Shown: one piece after another, positions 26,999 to 35,744 of the stretch
How positions within the stretch are numbered: the first letter of the stretch is position 1
Layout: every line of letters begins with the position of its first letter
DNA from: Acidobacteriota bacterium
GTDB lineage: Bacteria > Acidobacteriota > Terriglobia > Acidiferrales > UBA7541
Direction: 5' to 3'
Length of the DNA stretch: 64,000 bases
Assembly: GCA_013289585.1 (NCBI GenBank)
Contig: JABCZR010000008.1
Coordinates: 1-64,000 of the forward strand
Notes under the pieces: generated by a model
Databases searched by the model: none
Seen by the model: the letters and a program-made list of their open reading frames with translations, nothing else
What the model was told of the DNA's origin: nothing
Made by a program: the position numbers and the translations under genes

Positions 26999-28324
26999 AT
27001 GGACCACGTCGTTTCATTGATTAAGGAGTATTTCCCCTCATCAGCAGGGGAATTATCCATCGGCGGGGTCGCCGTGTCCGAACTGGCTCGTCAGTACGGA
27101 ACGCCGATGTTCGTTTATGACCGCGGCATAATAGACGAGAAGTGGAATCTACTGCGCGATGCCCTGCCGCCCCCGTTTTCCATCTGCTATTCGGTGAAGG
27201 CAAATCCTAACCAGACCATCCTGAAACACTTTCTCTCGAAAGGTGCAGGTCTCGAAGTCGCCTCTGCTGGCGAATTCTGTCAGGCGCTACACGCCGGCTG
27301 TCCCCCAGATAAAATTATTTTTGCCGGGCCAGGAAAGACTGAATCCGAACTCGAACTTGTCCTCGGAAAAGGGATTGGAGAGATTCATCTCGAGTCTGTG
27401 CGAGAAGCAGAGCGCGTCTCTGCCATTGCGCAAAAACTGGGTCTGCACGCCCGTGTCGCGGTGCGCGTAAATCCGAGCGGCGAAGCTGAGGGAGGAGCCA
27501 TGCGCATGGGCGGGCGCCCAGCAGCCTTCGGCATCGACGAAGAAACTCTGGATGAGGTGCTCGATCGAGTCATATCTCTCAAGAACCTGGAGTTTCGCGG
27601 TATCCACCTTTTTACCGGCACACAGATTTTGGATTTTCAGATTCTCGTCAGCCAATATCGCAAAGGACTCGAAGTTGCTCTTCGCGTGGCCACCCGCTTG
27701 AAAAGATCGCTCCATACCCTGGACTTCGGCGGCGGCCTTGGTACTCCTTATTTTCCGCACGAGCAGCAACTGGACACACAAAAGCTCAAGACAGAGCTCA
27801 GCCTGCTGTTCGAGTCTGTGCACAGCGAGCCTCTGTTTTCCGGCACTCACTTCATGGTTGAGCCCGGCCGTTACCTCGTGGGGGAAGCAGGGGTATATGT
27901 GACTCGCGTCATTGACCTCAAGGTCAGTCGCGGCAAGAAATTCCTAATTCTCGACGGCGGCATGCATCATCACTTGGCCGCTTCCGGCAACTTGGGTCAA
28001 ACCATTAAGCGCAATTATCCTGTCGCTGTGCTCAACAAACTCGACGAACCCGCCGAAGAGACTTTTGAAGTGTCTGGGCCCCTGTGCACTCCTCTCGATG
28101 TTCTCGCCCGCGGTGCAATCTTGCCTCGGATAGAAATTGGAGACCTGGTCGGCGTTTTCCAGTCTGGCGCTTACGGACGCTCAGCTAGTCCTCTCGGTTT
28201 CCTCAGCCATCCCGCTCCTCCTGAGATTTGGGTCGACAATGGGAGCCATCGCTTGATCCGGCGCCGCGGTGAGTTTGCGGATTATTTGCGTGATCAGCCC
28301 TCTGGCTCTGAGTCACCCGCCTAA
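26999..28324 (+). CDS. PLP-dependent decarboxylase (LysA/ornithine-decarboxylase-like), exosortase-A-associated type
   Basis: A fold-type III PLP decarboxylase. The Schiff-base Lys lies in CYSVKANPN near residue 66, the Gly-rich phosphate loop is DFGGGLGTP, and the substrate-binding motif is VEPGRYLVGEAG. Length is 441 residues. It is the usual neighbour of the acyl ligase in XrtA loci. It would remove CO2 from a diaminopimelate-, lysine- or ornithine-like amino acid and so give an amine or amino acid for attachment. The ATG follows the ligase stop by 2 bases, and the next gene starts 8 bases after its own stop. Confidence 0.9.
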   Translation: MDHVVSLIKEYFPSSAGELSIGGVAVSELARQYGTPMFVYDRGIIDEKWNLLRDALPPPFSICYSVKANPNQTILKHFLSKGAGLEVASAGEFCQALHAGCPPDKIIFAGPGKTESELELVLGKGIGEIHLESVREAERVSAIAQKLGLHARVAVRVNPSGEAEGGAMRMGGRPAAFGIDEETLDEVLDRVISLKNLEFRGIHLFTGTQILDFQILVSQYRKGLEVALRVATRLKRSLHTLDFGGGLGTPYFPHEQQLDTQKLKTELSLLFESVHSEPLFSGTHFMVEPGRYLVGEAGVYVTRVIDLKVSRGKKFLILDGGMHHHLAASGNLGQTIKRNYPVAVLNKLDEPAEETFEVSGPLCTPLDVLARGAILPRIEIGDLVGVFQSGAYGRSASPLGFLSHPAPPEIWVDNGSHRLIRRRGEFADYLRDQPSGSESPA

Positions 28325-28332
28325 CCACGAAA

Positions 28333-29592
28333 GTGAAAAAAGCCCTCATTGTTGCCTATCATTTCCCGCCCCAAGCCGAAAGCAGCGGCTATCTTCGTTC
28401 GTTGAAATTCTGCCGCTATCTTCCGGAGCATGGCTGGCAGCCGCACGTCCTGACTGTTCATCCTCGCGCGTACGAACGCACCAACCCTTCCCAGCTGAAG
28501 GAAATCCCAGCATCTGTCCGAGTGGATCGTGTCTTCGCGCTCGATACGCAGCGCCACTTATCCTTCCGAGGTCGCTATCTCAGGGCGATGACACTGCCGG
28601 ACCGCTGGATAAGCTGGCTTCTTGGAGCCATTCCAACCGGCTATCGAGCAATTCGAAGAGATAATTGCGAGGTGATTCTGACCACGTTTCCGATCGCTTC
28701 CGCTGTCCTGATCGGATGGATTCTGCACCGCTTGACTGGAAAACCGTGGGTCGCCGATTTTCGCGACTCCATGACGGAGCCGGACTACCCCCGGGATAAA
28801 TACACCTGGCGTGTCTATCGCTGGCTGGAGAAAAAAGCCGTGCGCGACGCCGCTCGCCTGGTATTTACCGCGAGCTCCGCGGTACGCATGTATCTCGAAC
28901 GCTATCCAACTCTTTCTCCGAGCCGATGCTCCCTAATTATGAATGGCTACGATGAAGAAGATTTTCGAGATTTGATTCCAGCGCCTCGCATCCCGAACCA
29001 CCCACTTCGGATTGTCCATATGGGCTTGCTATACCCAGTGGAACGCGACCCCAAGCCCTTTTTCCGAGCCGTTTCTCAATTGCAACGGGACGGAAAGCTC
29101 GGTGGAGCACGAGTTCGCATAGAGCTCCGAGCTTCTGGATACGAGTCTGCCTACGAACCGATGATCCGAGCCGAAGGCATAGAAAATATTGTGCATCTGC
29201 TTCCGCCTCTGCCGTATCGTGACGCCCTGCAGGATTCTGCGAGCGCCGATGGCCTTCTTCTCTTCCAGGCCGCCTGTTGCGACCACCAAATTCCCGCAAA
29301 GGTTTTCGAATATCTGCGGCTCGCCAAGCCTATCCTTGCGCTTACTTCTCGCGCAGGCGACACCGCCGCACTTCTAGAGGAAACCGGCGGAGCCACCATC
29401 GTGGACTCGGCCGATTGGCAAGCTATCTATCGCGCGCTGCCCGAATTCCTGAAAGCCGTGGAGACGCACACCCACGCCGAACCTGATCGCAGCATGGTCC
29501 TCCAATACAGTCGCAAAGAGCAGGCTCAAGCACTGGCGCAGTTGCTGGATGAAGTCTCTATAGCCGGCGGCACTTCTCGAGAAGCAAAATAG
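28333..29592 (+). CDS. GT4-like glycosyltransferase
   Basis: A GT-B glycosyltransferase of 419 residues. The N-terminal domain opens with KKALIVAYHFPPQAESSGYL, the usual pattern of this group of exopolysaccharide transferases, and WVADFRDSMTEP follows near residue 140. The donor domain includes LRIVHMGLLYPVERDPKPFF and KVFEYLRLAKPILAL, with the EYL/Glu motif. The GTG start lies 8 bases after the decarboxylase stop, so it is the last gene of the sigma-54 operon. Donor and acceptor are unknown. Confidence 0.82.
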   Translation: MKKALIVAYHFPPQAESSGYLRSLKFCRYLPEHGWQPHVLTVHPRAYERTNPSQLKEIPASVRVDRVFALDTQRHLSFRGRYLRAMTLPDRWISWLLGAIPTGYRAIRRDNCEVILTTFPIASAVLIGWILHRLTGKPWVADFRDSMTEPDYPRDKYTWRVYRWLEKKAVRDAARLVFTASSAVRMYLERYPTLSPSRCSLIMNGYDEEDFRDLIPAPRIPNHPLRIVHMGLLYPVERDPKPFFRAVSQLQRDGKLGGARVRIELRASGYESAYEPMIRAEGIENIVHLLPPLPYRDALQDSASADGLLLFQAACCDHQIPAKVFEYLRLAKPILALTSRAGDTAALLEETGGATIVDSADWQAIYRALPEFLKAVETHTHAEPDRSMVLQYSRKEQAQALAQLLDEVSIAGGTSREAK

Positions 29593-29664
29593 AATTTTAG
29601 TGATGATTTGCTCCTGTGGGCAACGCGCGCAACTTAATGGGATGAATAGCTAGCGCATTCGCTT

Positions 29665-29892
29665 TCATCGATTCCCGCAACGGTTCTGAGTTCGCCCCAC
29701 AGGAGGGTGTGCGAGAGCGAGGGTGTCCAGAATCGACCATGGCAATATGCAGTTATGGACGGGCAAGAGACCCTCGATTACATAGCTGACCGGATTCGCC
29801 CCGAGTAATTCCTCCGGCTCGTAAAGTGCGAAATCGATCTTGGCGGCCATAACAGCCTTATTCCCGACAGCAGCAACGACAGAAGCAGGCAT
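29665..29892 (-). CDS. Small hypothetical protein, possible fragment
   Basis: A 75-codon frame that begins 15 bases after the DUF5659-like gene. The part AKIDFALYEPEELLGANPV followed by YVIEGLLP recalls the N-terminal lead-in of RepA-like AAA ATPases, which would make it a truncated piece. This rests on a weak resemblance. No ribosome site stands out. Confidence 0.25.
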   Translation of the reverse strand: MPASVVAAVGNKAVMAAKIDFALYEPEELLGANPVSYVIEGLLPVHNCILPWSILDTLALAHPPVGRTQNRCGNR

Positions 29893-29906
29893 ATTCTTTG
29901 CTCAAA

Positions 29907-30152
29907 TTAAGGGTAAAGTTGTTGGTTGCGGAACTGGGTCTTGGCCTGTCTAATAGCGCGAAGGGTGAAGAGCACGGCCAACGCCGGGGCCTCCGCACCG
30001 GTAACAAGTTCTCTTTCGTACTCGCCAATGTCGCCCGCAGCCTGAAAAAAGAATTTCAATTTTCCCCCGCCACTCTCCTCGAGGCCGAAAAACTGTAAAC
30101 GGCCAGCCGCTGCCAAGTACACGGCCAGGTCTAGATTTTTGGTCTCACACAT
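29907..30152 (-). CDS. DUF5659-like small protein
   Basis: An 81-residue protein with the pattern of the DUF5659 group: TKNLDLAVYLAAAGRLQFF at the start, LKFFFQAAG in the middle and a C-terminal VPAL-like segment (APALAVLFTLRAIRQAK). No function is known for the family. It lies in a gene-poor stretch (29.6-30.5 kb) between the glycosyltransferase and the first PilZ gene. The start ATG at 30152 has a plausible GGAG-like site upstream (AAGGAGT on the minus strand). Length fits the family. Confidence 0.5.
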   Translation of the reverse strand: MCETKNLDLAVYLAAAGRLQFFGLEESGGGKLKFFFQAAGDIGEYERELVTGAEAPALAVLFTLRAIRQAKTQFRNQQLYP

Positions 30153-30470
30153 GCTGTTACTCCTTTCAAAAGCAGGTGCAATCGCAGCAGGGCGGCATCA
30201 AGTGGCAAAGGCGCTGGAATCCGATGTTATATGCGGCTTCCGACCGACGGGCAGGATTCCAAGCGTGCCAACCTACGAGGCCATCGAAGCGATTTTCAAA
30301 ACCCCGATACCACGTCCGATCTGCGCAGAAGTGTGGGGAGTCTGGCCTGAGGTTCTTTCTTTGCGCCCTCGGCTTCCGAAGACCAATCGTTCGAAACGAT
30401 TCCCGCGCATAAAGTCCTGCGTACGTCTGCATTCCGCCATCTCTGGAAAGACCGCAGGCAGTGGTGGCAC

Positions 30471-30818
30471 ATGTTGAAAAAACTCGCTTCCCCTGTAAGG
30501 AGGTCCACCTCGCGAGTCGAGACGCCGGAGGGCGTGTGGGTCGATTGGCGCTGTGCTGGACGGGAAGACATCTCACGGGTTCGGAATATGAGCTTCGGTG
30601 GTCTGTTTGTCGAGACCCCAACGTCAAGGGCCTTAGATTCCACAGCCCTGCTGGAATTTCTTGTTCAGGAGGGACAGATCAGGGCCGACGCTGTCGTAAG
30701 GCGTGTAGAGCCCGGTCGTGGACTGGCGCTGAAGTTCACGGCTGTGAGTGATGAAGACGGCCCGCGTCTTGCCACATTAATGAAGAGGCTCCGCCAAAGC
30801 GCTTGGATTACCAGCTGA
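30471..30818 (+). CDS. PilZ-domain protein
   Basis: A 115-residue protein with the second PilZ signature visible as NMSFGGLFVET (N/D-x-S-x-x-G) and the typical late strands (RRVEPGRGLALKF). An Arg-rich start (VRRSTSRVE) could supply the first c-di-GMP motif, although the exact RxxxR spacing is not clear, so ligand binding is uncertain. It is one of several PilZ proteins between the exopolysaccharide locus and the sigma-54 regulators. Confidence 0.7.
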   Translation: MLKKLASPVRRSTSRVETPEGVWVDWRCAGREDISRVRNMSFGGLFVETPTSRALDSTALLEFLVQEGQIRADAVVRRVEPGRGLALKFTAVSDEDGPRLATLMKRLRQSAWITS

Positions 30819-30968
30819 GTCTCGTCCCGGTTCCCAATGGGCAGTTGTCCCTAGGTACTATTGCTCCAAATAGCCGCAAAGGTAGAATTTCCGATATGGG
30901 ACCGCCCGGCCCGATAGAGAAGCATTGGCAGACATGCCCTTTCGTGCCGGCGGCAACTTCGCGTCCCC

Positions 30969-31217
30969 ATGAAGATGTTTGTGAGTCTTCATAGCTCGGA
31001 TAACCCAACGTTCGGAGTCGCACCGACAATCGACATCACTTGCCACGGCGCCCGAGTTGTGACCCAGAGAAATTGGCGGCCGAATCAACAGCTTTCGGTT
31101 CGATCAATGCGCGGCGATCTTTGCTCGCGTGCCCGCGTCGTTCATTGTCAACCTTGTAAGGATAATTCGTTTGCGATCGGAATCGAGTTGTATTATCCAA
31201 CGAGCGACTGGAAATGA
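30969..31217 (+). CDS. Short PilZ-like protein
   Basis: An 82-residue frame containing TIDITCHGARVVTQRNW, then SRARVVHCQPC and FAIGIELYYPTSDWK, which matches the core and end of the PilZ domain common in Acidobacteria. The segment before the D-x-T-x-x-G motif is too short to hold the full first strand and the RxxxR motif, so the protein may be truncated at its N-terminus or bind no c-di-GMP. The ATG at 30969 has no strong ribosome site. Confidence 0.5.
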   Translation: MKMFVSLHSSDNPTFGVAPTIDITCHGARVVTQRNWRPNQQLSVRSMRGDLCSRARVVHCQPCKDNSFAIGIELYYPTSDWK

Positions 31218-32110
31218 CACACGTGATTTGCTTTTGCCAATACAAAGCACTTGGATGTCGCGTTACTGGACCCACTACTTAACTTTAGCCGCTCCGGTCG
31301 AGCGTGATACGCCCGAATCACGAAACTCGCGACTCGGGCCTGATGTTTCGGTTTAGATGGGGTCTTCAGGGCATTTGAGAGACTTCGGCAAGTTTCCAGA
31401 TCGACGCGTACAAGAGATCTGCTGCCTCCCTCGTGCGATCAAGAAAAGACGGAAATGTGCTTTGGTCCGCCCCGTTGCCGCTCGGTCGAGCTGCGAGAGC
31501 ATCCCGCTGCGAAATTCGAGCACCTTGGATCCTTGCCACGCCTTCCGAGGGACGCGTCCGGGGATTTCTTTGGGACAGATTTAGTACGGCATACTTTCTT
31601 CACAAATTGACTGCCCCCTATCCACGCGCCGAGTTATAATGCGCTCCTCGAACCATCAGGCTGCAACTCTCAGTTGATCCCGAGCTGGGGCAGACCGTTT
31701 CAGTCGCTTGGACATATAATGCATAGACCGGAGTGCGCCGTGAAAAGGTGCTGATCCACAGGAGAGAAATCCCGCCTAGGAGCTGGTTCGTTCCACGCGG
31801 GAGCAATCGAAGCAGCAGCGGGGCAACGAAGCTGCTGCTGCCTTCGATGTAGAAACGCATTGGCAACTCGCTGCCGTTCCAAAATCATACTAAAGAACCC
31901 GTTATGGGCTGACCAGATGCTCAAGGAAGGGGTTTCCAGCGGCACCGCACAACCCAAGTTCATTGGCCGAGGGCGTCTTGCCTAGGTGGAGTTGGGCGAA
32001 TGGAGGGTATCGTGGGCACCCCGCGCCTGCAGAGATTCTTCTCGCGCAGAGTTACACCGCTTACTCTTCCTGTGGGACAAGCCACTAGCGATCCGCGTGG
32101 AAGCGGCTTT
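31218..32110. other. Gene-poor stretch
   Basis: Nearly 900 bases without a convincing gene. Several open frames of 60-85 codons occur on both strands, but none shows a domain, membrane helix or ribosome site. No insertion-sequence ends or long repeats were seen. Confidence 0.4.
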
Positions 32111-33193
32111 TTAGTCAGCAGAATACGCTGACTTCGCAGTGGTGCGAGCAGGCACGCCTTGGCCGACAGGTGCGGGCTGTACCGCCCGCAGAAACAGACC
32201 CGAATCGCGAATCTTATAGATGAGTGTCCGATAGCTAATCTTCAATGCTTTGGCTGTCTTACGACGGTTCCATTGATTGTCCCGCAGAGCCTCGAGAATG
32301 ACTTTGCGCTCCATCTCACGTATCGCCTCCTTGGCGATGCGTTTTAGAGGAATGGATTCGTGTTCCTGTGAGAGATCGGTCGCGCTCGTCTGACGTCCAT
32401 GCGTGTTCAGGATGATAGCCGCCTCCGGCCCGATCAATACGTAACGTGCAATCGCATTCGACAGTTCGCGCATATTCCCCGGCCAATTCAGATTCTGCAA
32501 GAAATTGAGTATCTCGCTATTAAGCGGGTCAGATTTTTTCACAAATTGTTTCTCGTACGAGGTACGCAAGTATTCTGCGAGCAGCGGAATATCTTCTCTC
32601 CGCTCACGGAGCCGCGGCAATCTCAGTTGGAAGACACTAATTCGATAAAATAAGTCAGCGCGGAATCTGCCCGCCTTGATTTCCCGATCCAACTCCCGAT
32701 TTGTGGAACAGATAAAGCGCGTATTTATAGTTCTTTCCGTTTCGTCGCCAAGGCGTGAAAAACAGCCGTCCTGCAGAAAGTGCAGCAGTTTACTTTGTGA
32801 ACTTAGACCGAGGTTAACGATTTCATCTAGGAACAACGTGCCACGGTGAGCAAGCTCGACGCGCCCTGGTTTCGAACTATGAGCTCCCGTAAACGCGCCT
32901 TTTTCGTACCCGAATAGTTCACTTTCGAACAAACTTTCCGGAATGGCGGCACAGTTTACTTTTACAAACTGTCCAGAGCGGTAGATAGAATGTGAATGAA
33001 TCCACCGAGCCACCGTCTCCTTACCTGTTCCTGCCTCTCCACACAACAGAACGGGGACGTCGGTTTGGCAAATCTTGTCGGCCCGCCTACGCACGAGCGC
33101 CAATGCCGGAGAGAGGCCAAACAGGACATCGTCTGGCGGCAAATCATCAATCGCGTCAACATTCTTGTGGTTGTCTACTTTTTCGAAAGCCAT
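32111..33193 (-). CDS. Sigma-54 transcription activator without receiver domain
   Basis: A bacterial enhancer-binding protein with an AAA+ domain and Fis-type helix-turn-helix. Walker A is GEAGTGKE, the sigma-54 contact loop is GAFTGA, Walker B is GTLFLDEI, and the HTH near the C-terminus is NQWNRRKTAKALKISYRTLIYKI. The first 25 residues hold no sensor, so activity may be set by expression level or by another protein. The start at 33193 is favoured: a sigma-54-like site at 33225-33240 would start transcription near 33213, inside the longer open frame that begins at 33283. Length is 360 residues. Confidence 0.88.
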   Translation of the reverse strand: MAFEKVDNHKNVDAIDDLPPDDVLFGLSPALALVRRRADKICQTDVPVLLCGEAGTGKETVARWIHSHSIYRSGQFVKVNCAAIPESLFESELFGYEKGAFTGAHSSKPGRVELAHRGTLFLDEIVNLGLSSQSKLLHFLQDGCFSRLGDETERTINTRFICSTNRELDREIKAGRFRADLFYRISVFQLRLPRLRERREDIPLLAEYLRTSYEKQFVKKSDPLNSEILNFLQNLNWPGNMRELSNAIARYVLIGPEAAIILNTHGRQTSATDLSQEHESIPLKRIAKEAIREMERKVILEALRDNQWNRRKTAKALKISYRTLIYKIRDSGLFLRAVQPAPVGQGVPARTTAKSAYSAD

Positions 33194-33224
33194 GACTCGG
33201 TAATGGTCTTGACATAGAGGGAGA

Positions 33225-33240
33225 TGCACCCGGCAGGCCA
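33225..33240 (-). promoter_or_regulatory. Sigma-54-like promoter candidate before the stand-alone activator
   Basis: On the minus strand TGGCCTGCCGGGTGCA has GG-N10-GC spacing and three mismatches to the consensus. It lies about 30 bases before the ATG at 33193. If real, the activator would control its own gene. Sites with three mismatches are common by chance. Confidence 0.3.
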
Positions 33241-33579
33241 TTACAAGCTCATGGATGAAGATCCGATCGAAGGCGAGGATCAAACGTAAGCTGTTTGTTT
33301 ACAGATAGAAGCGTGAAGATGCTCGCGCCGTCTCGCGGGTACCAGGACCGCGCTGGCTTGTTCTTGACTTGCCTCTTAGAGGAAAATTGTCTCCGAACTT
33401 TGCCAATATTTTCCTCCAGCACGCGCCTAGACTAGACCCACTAATCCACAGATAATGGCGACACTATTGATAACCCATGTACTGCGAACGTAGGAAGAAT
33501 ACTGGAAAAGCAGGGAGAAACAAGAACGGCAAACGCTCTACGCAAAGGCCAACGACTGAGCAGAACCCTAGGGGTGAAT

Positions 33580-33918
33580 CTATGCTTTCGCGCCTTCACC
33601 GCGAATGATGTCGTACCTTTCGATGACTGCGGCGACCCCCATGCGCGAACGGCTGTCTTCAATCCGAGGCTCGACTCGGAGCACCTTGCCACGAGCGCGC
33701 ACAAACACTTCACTGCCGTGGGTAATTTCCGCGGGAAGCGTCAAGGTGATGTCGATTTCGGAACCCGCTTCGAATTCTTGATTCAAAATGAAGTACAGAC
33801 CGCGCGTGGAAATGTCTCTGGTCTTTCCCTCTTGCCTGTCTGCCACAGATTCATTGGGCACGCGAACGATAACGGGAAGCGATAAGTCATATCGTCGAGC
33901 AGTGCGTCGTTCCGTCAT
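33580..33918 (-). CDS. PilZ-domain protein
   Basis: A complete PilZ domain of about 112 residues. The first motif is ERRTARRYDLSLPV (RxxxR) and the second is DISTRGLYF (D-x-S-x-x-G), so c-di-GMP binding is likely. The rest (EIDITLTLPAE, VRARGKVLRVEPRI, GVAAVIERY) fits the beta-barrel. The frame is open three codons further to 33927; the ATG at 33918 is chosen because it begins MTERR. The upstream 350 bases (33928-34280) contain nothing recognisable apart from the terminal part of the response regulator gene. Confidence 0.85.
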   Translation of the reverse strand: MTERRTARRYDLSLPVIVRVPNESVADRQEGKTRDISTRGLYFILNQEFEAGSEIDITLTLPAEITHGSEVFVRARGKVLRVEPRIEDSRSRMGVAAVIERYDIIRGEGAKA

Positions 33919-34280
33919 TGCCCCCATCCTCCAGCACTCCCCGCGGACAACTTCCCTTGCCCGCGTCCCCTTCTTAGAGTTGTACTTCCCCGCAATCCGT
34001 TACTTTTTCTGTTCGCTCGGCCAAACAGTGCAATCTCGTCAGCGCACAATACCGCTGAATTCGAACGCGCACGAGCGGCTCAAACTCCAAACCCGGTTCG
34101 ACGCTCACCTGACCAGTGGAGAGAATTGACCCTGGCTATTAACACCCATGCAGTATCGGCCGGCGCCCAGTCGCAGCCCCCGTTCGCTCCTACGCGGCGC
34201 CTCTTCACTCGCCATTTGTCGCAGCACAAAATAACTCAACTCCGGCGACAGTGGTATCCTTTTTTTTCAAGAGAAGCCGG

Positions 34281-35708
34281 CTATTCGGCTACTGGTACCA
34301 CGTCAGCCCGCCTCGCCCGCGGCGTGTCCAGGTTAAACTGCCTCATCTTGTAGAGCAGCGCCTTGTAACTGATCCCCAGCATTTTTGCCGCATCTTTTCT
34401 GCACCACCGGGTTTTTTCCAGGGCGTCGGCAATGGCTTCCATCTCCGCCTCGTCCTTCAAACCGCGCACCAGCGCCTTCAATCCCTGTGCCCTTGGCGGG
34501 GGGGCTTCTTCACGCGGAGAAGTCCGCTGGCGCGTCGAGGACATCTCCACCAGTTCGCGCAGACTGCCTTCGTCATCTTCCAGAATCACGTACCGCTTCA
34601 CGAAGTTCTCGAGTTCTCGCAAGTTTCCCGGCCACGGATAATTCACCGCGGCATCCAACAGATATTTCGATGGTCCCGGCGGTGTCTTCCCGAACTTCTC
34701 GCTGTACTTCTCCAGGAAATGCCGGAAAAGTAGCGGGATCTCCGCCGTTCGCTCTCGCAGCGGCGGCACGTTGATGGACAGCACGTTCAACCGGTAGTAA
34801 AGATCTTCGCGAAACTTTCCCGTCTTCATCGCTTCCTGCACGTCCACATTGGTCGCGGCAAGCACGCGAACGTCTGTCTCCACCAGGTGCCGCCCTCCGA
34901 GTCGCGAATACTGGTGATCCTGGAGCACGTGCAGCAGCTTCGCTTGCAGGTGCGTGCTCATTTCCGCAATTTCATCCAGGAAAATCGTGCCCTTGTTGGC
35001 CAGTTCAAACTTGCCCGGCTTGCTGCGCACCGCGCCCGTAAACGCCCCCTGCTCGAAACCGAATAGTTCCGACTCCAGTAGCTCGCCCGGCAACGCCGCA
35101 CAGTTCACTTTGATGAACTGCTGGTTCCGGCGCTTCGATCGCAAGTGAATCATTCGCGCCACAACTTCTTTTCCCACCCCGCTCTCACCGCAAATAAAAA
35201 CCGGAACGTCCACCGGCGCGATCTGCAGGATTTGCTGCCGGATTCGCACCATCTGCGGGCTCGCCGCCAGAAAGCTCAAATCCTCGGTGATCTGGTCGCA
35301 GTAGTCGCGCAGCGCCTGATTCTCCGTCGTCAGCTCTTTTTTCTGCCGCGACTTCAGCATCGCGGCGTCCAATTCCGTTTTCTCGAACGGCTTCGTCAAA
35401 TAATCGTGCGCCCCCAGGCGGATCGCCTCCACCACCGTGCCCACCTCGTTCGAGCAGGAAAGCATGATCACGTTCATGCTGCGGTCGATCTGCATCATTT
35501 CTTTCAGCGTCTCTATGCCGTTCTTCTCCGGCATCAGCACATCCAGGATGATGAAGTCAGGGCGTTCGCCCTTGTTCACCTTCTCCAGCGCCTCTTTGCC
35601 CGAACTCACCGTCTCAACGTCGAATCCGTCCACTTCCAGAAGCGTCTGCAGATATTTTCGAATGCTCGGCTCGTCGTCGACGACGAGAATTTTTTCTTTC
35701 ACGGCCAT
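34281..35708 (-). CDS. Sigma-54-dependent response regulator (NtrC/PrsR type)
   Basis: A three-domain regulator of 475 residues. The receiver has the phospho-acceptor Asp56 in FIILDVLMP and Lys in YLTKPF. The AAA+ domain has [14 protein letters not shown] and GTIFLDEI. The Fis-type HTH is [23 protein letters not shown]. It is preceded by a histidine kinase gene with a gap of 36 bases, so they are a pair. Response regulators of this build (PrsR) control PEP-CTERM and exopolysaccharide genes through sigma-54 in other bacteria. The strong sigma-54-like sites at 22950 and 60830 and the one at 4859 are candidate targets. Confidence 0.92.
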   Translation of the reverse strand: MAVKEKILVVDDEPSIRKYLQTLLEVDGFDVETVSSGKEALEKVNKGERPDFIILDVLMPEKNGIETLKEMMQIDRSMNVIMLSCSNEVGTVVEAIRLGAHDYLTKPFEKTELDAAMLKSRQKKELTTENQALRDYCDQITEDLSFLAASPQMVRIRQQILQIAPVDVPVFICGESGVGKEVVARMIHLRSKRRNQQFIKVNCAALPGELLESELFGFEQGAFTGAVRSKPGKFELANKGTIFLDEIAEMSTHLQAKLLHVLQDHQYSRLGGRHLVETDVRVLAATNVDVQEAMKTGKFREDLYYRLNVLSINVPPLRERTAEIPLLFRHFLEKYSEKFGKTPPGPSKYLLDAAVNYPWPGNLRELENFVKRYVILEDDEGSLRELVEMSSTRQRTSPREEAPPPRAQGLKALVRGLKDEAEMEAIADALEKTRWCRKDAAKMLGISYKALLYKMRQFNLDTPRARRADVVPVAE

Positions 35709-35744
35709 ATAGTCTTTCCTTTCCCCAAAGAAAATCCGTCGGTC

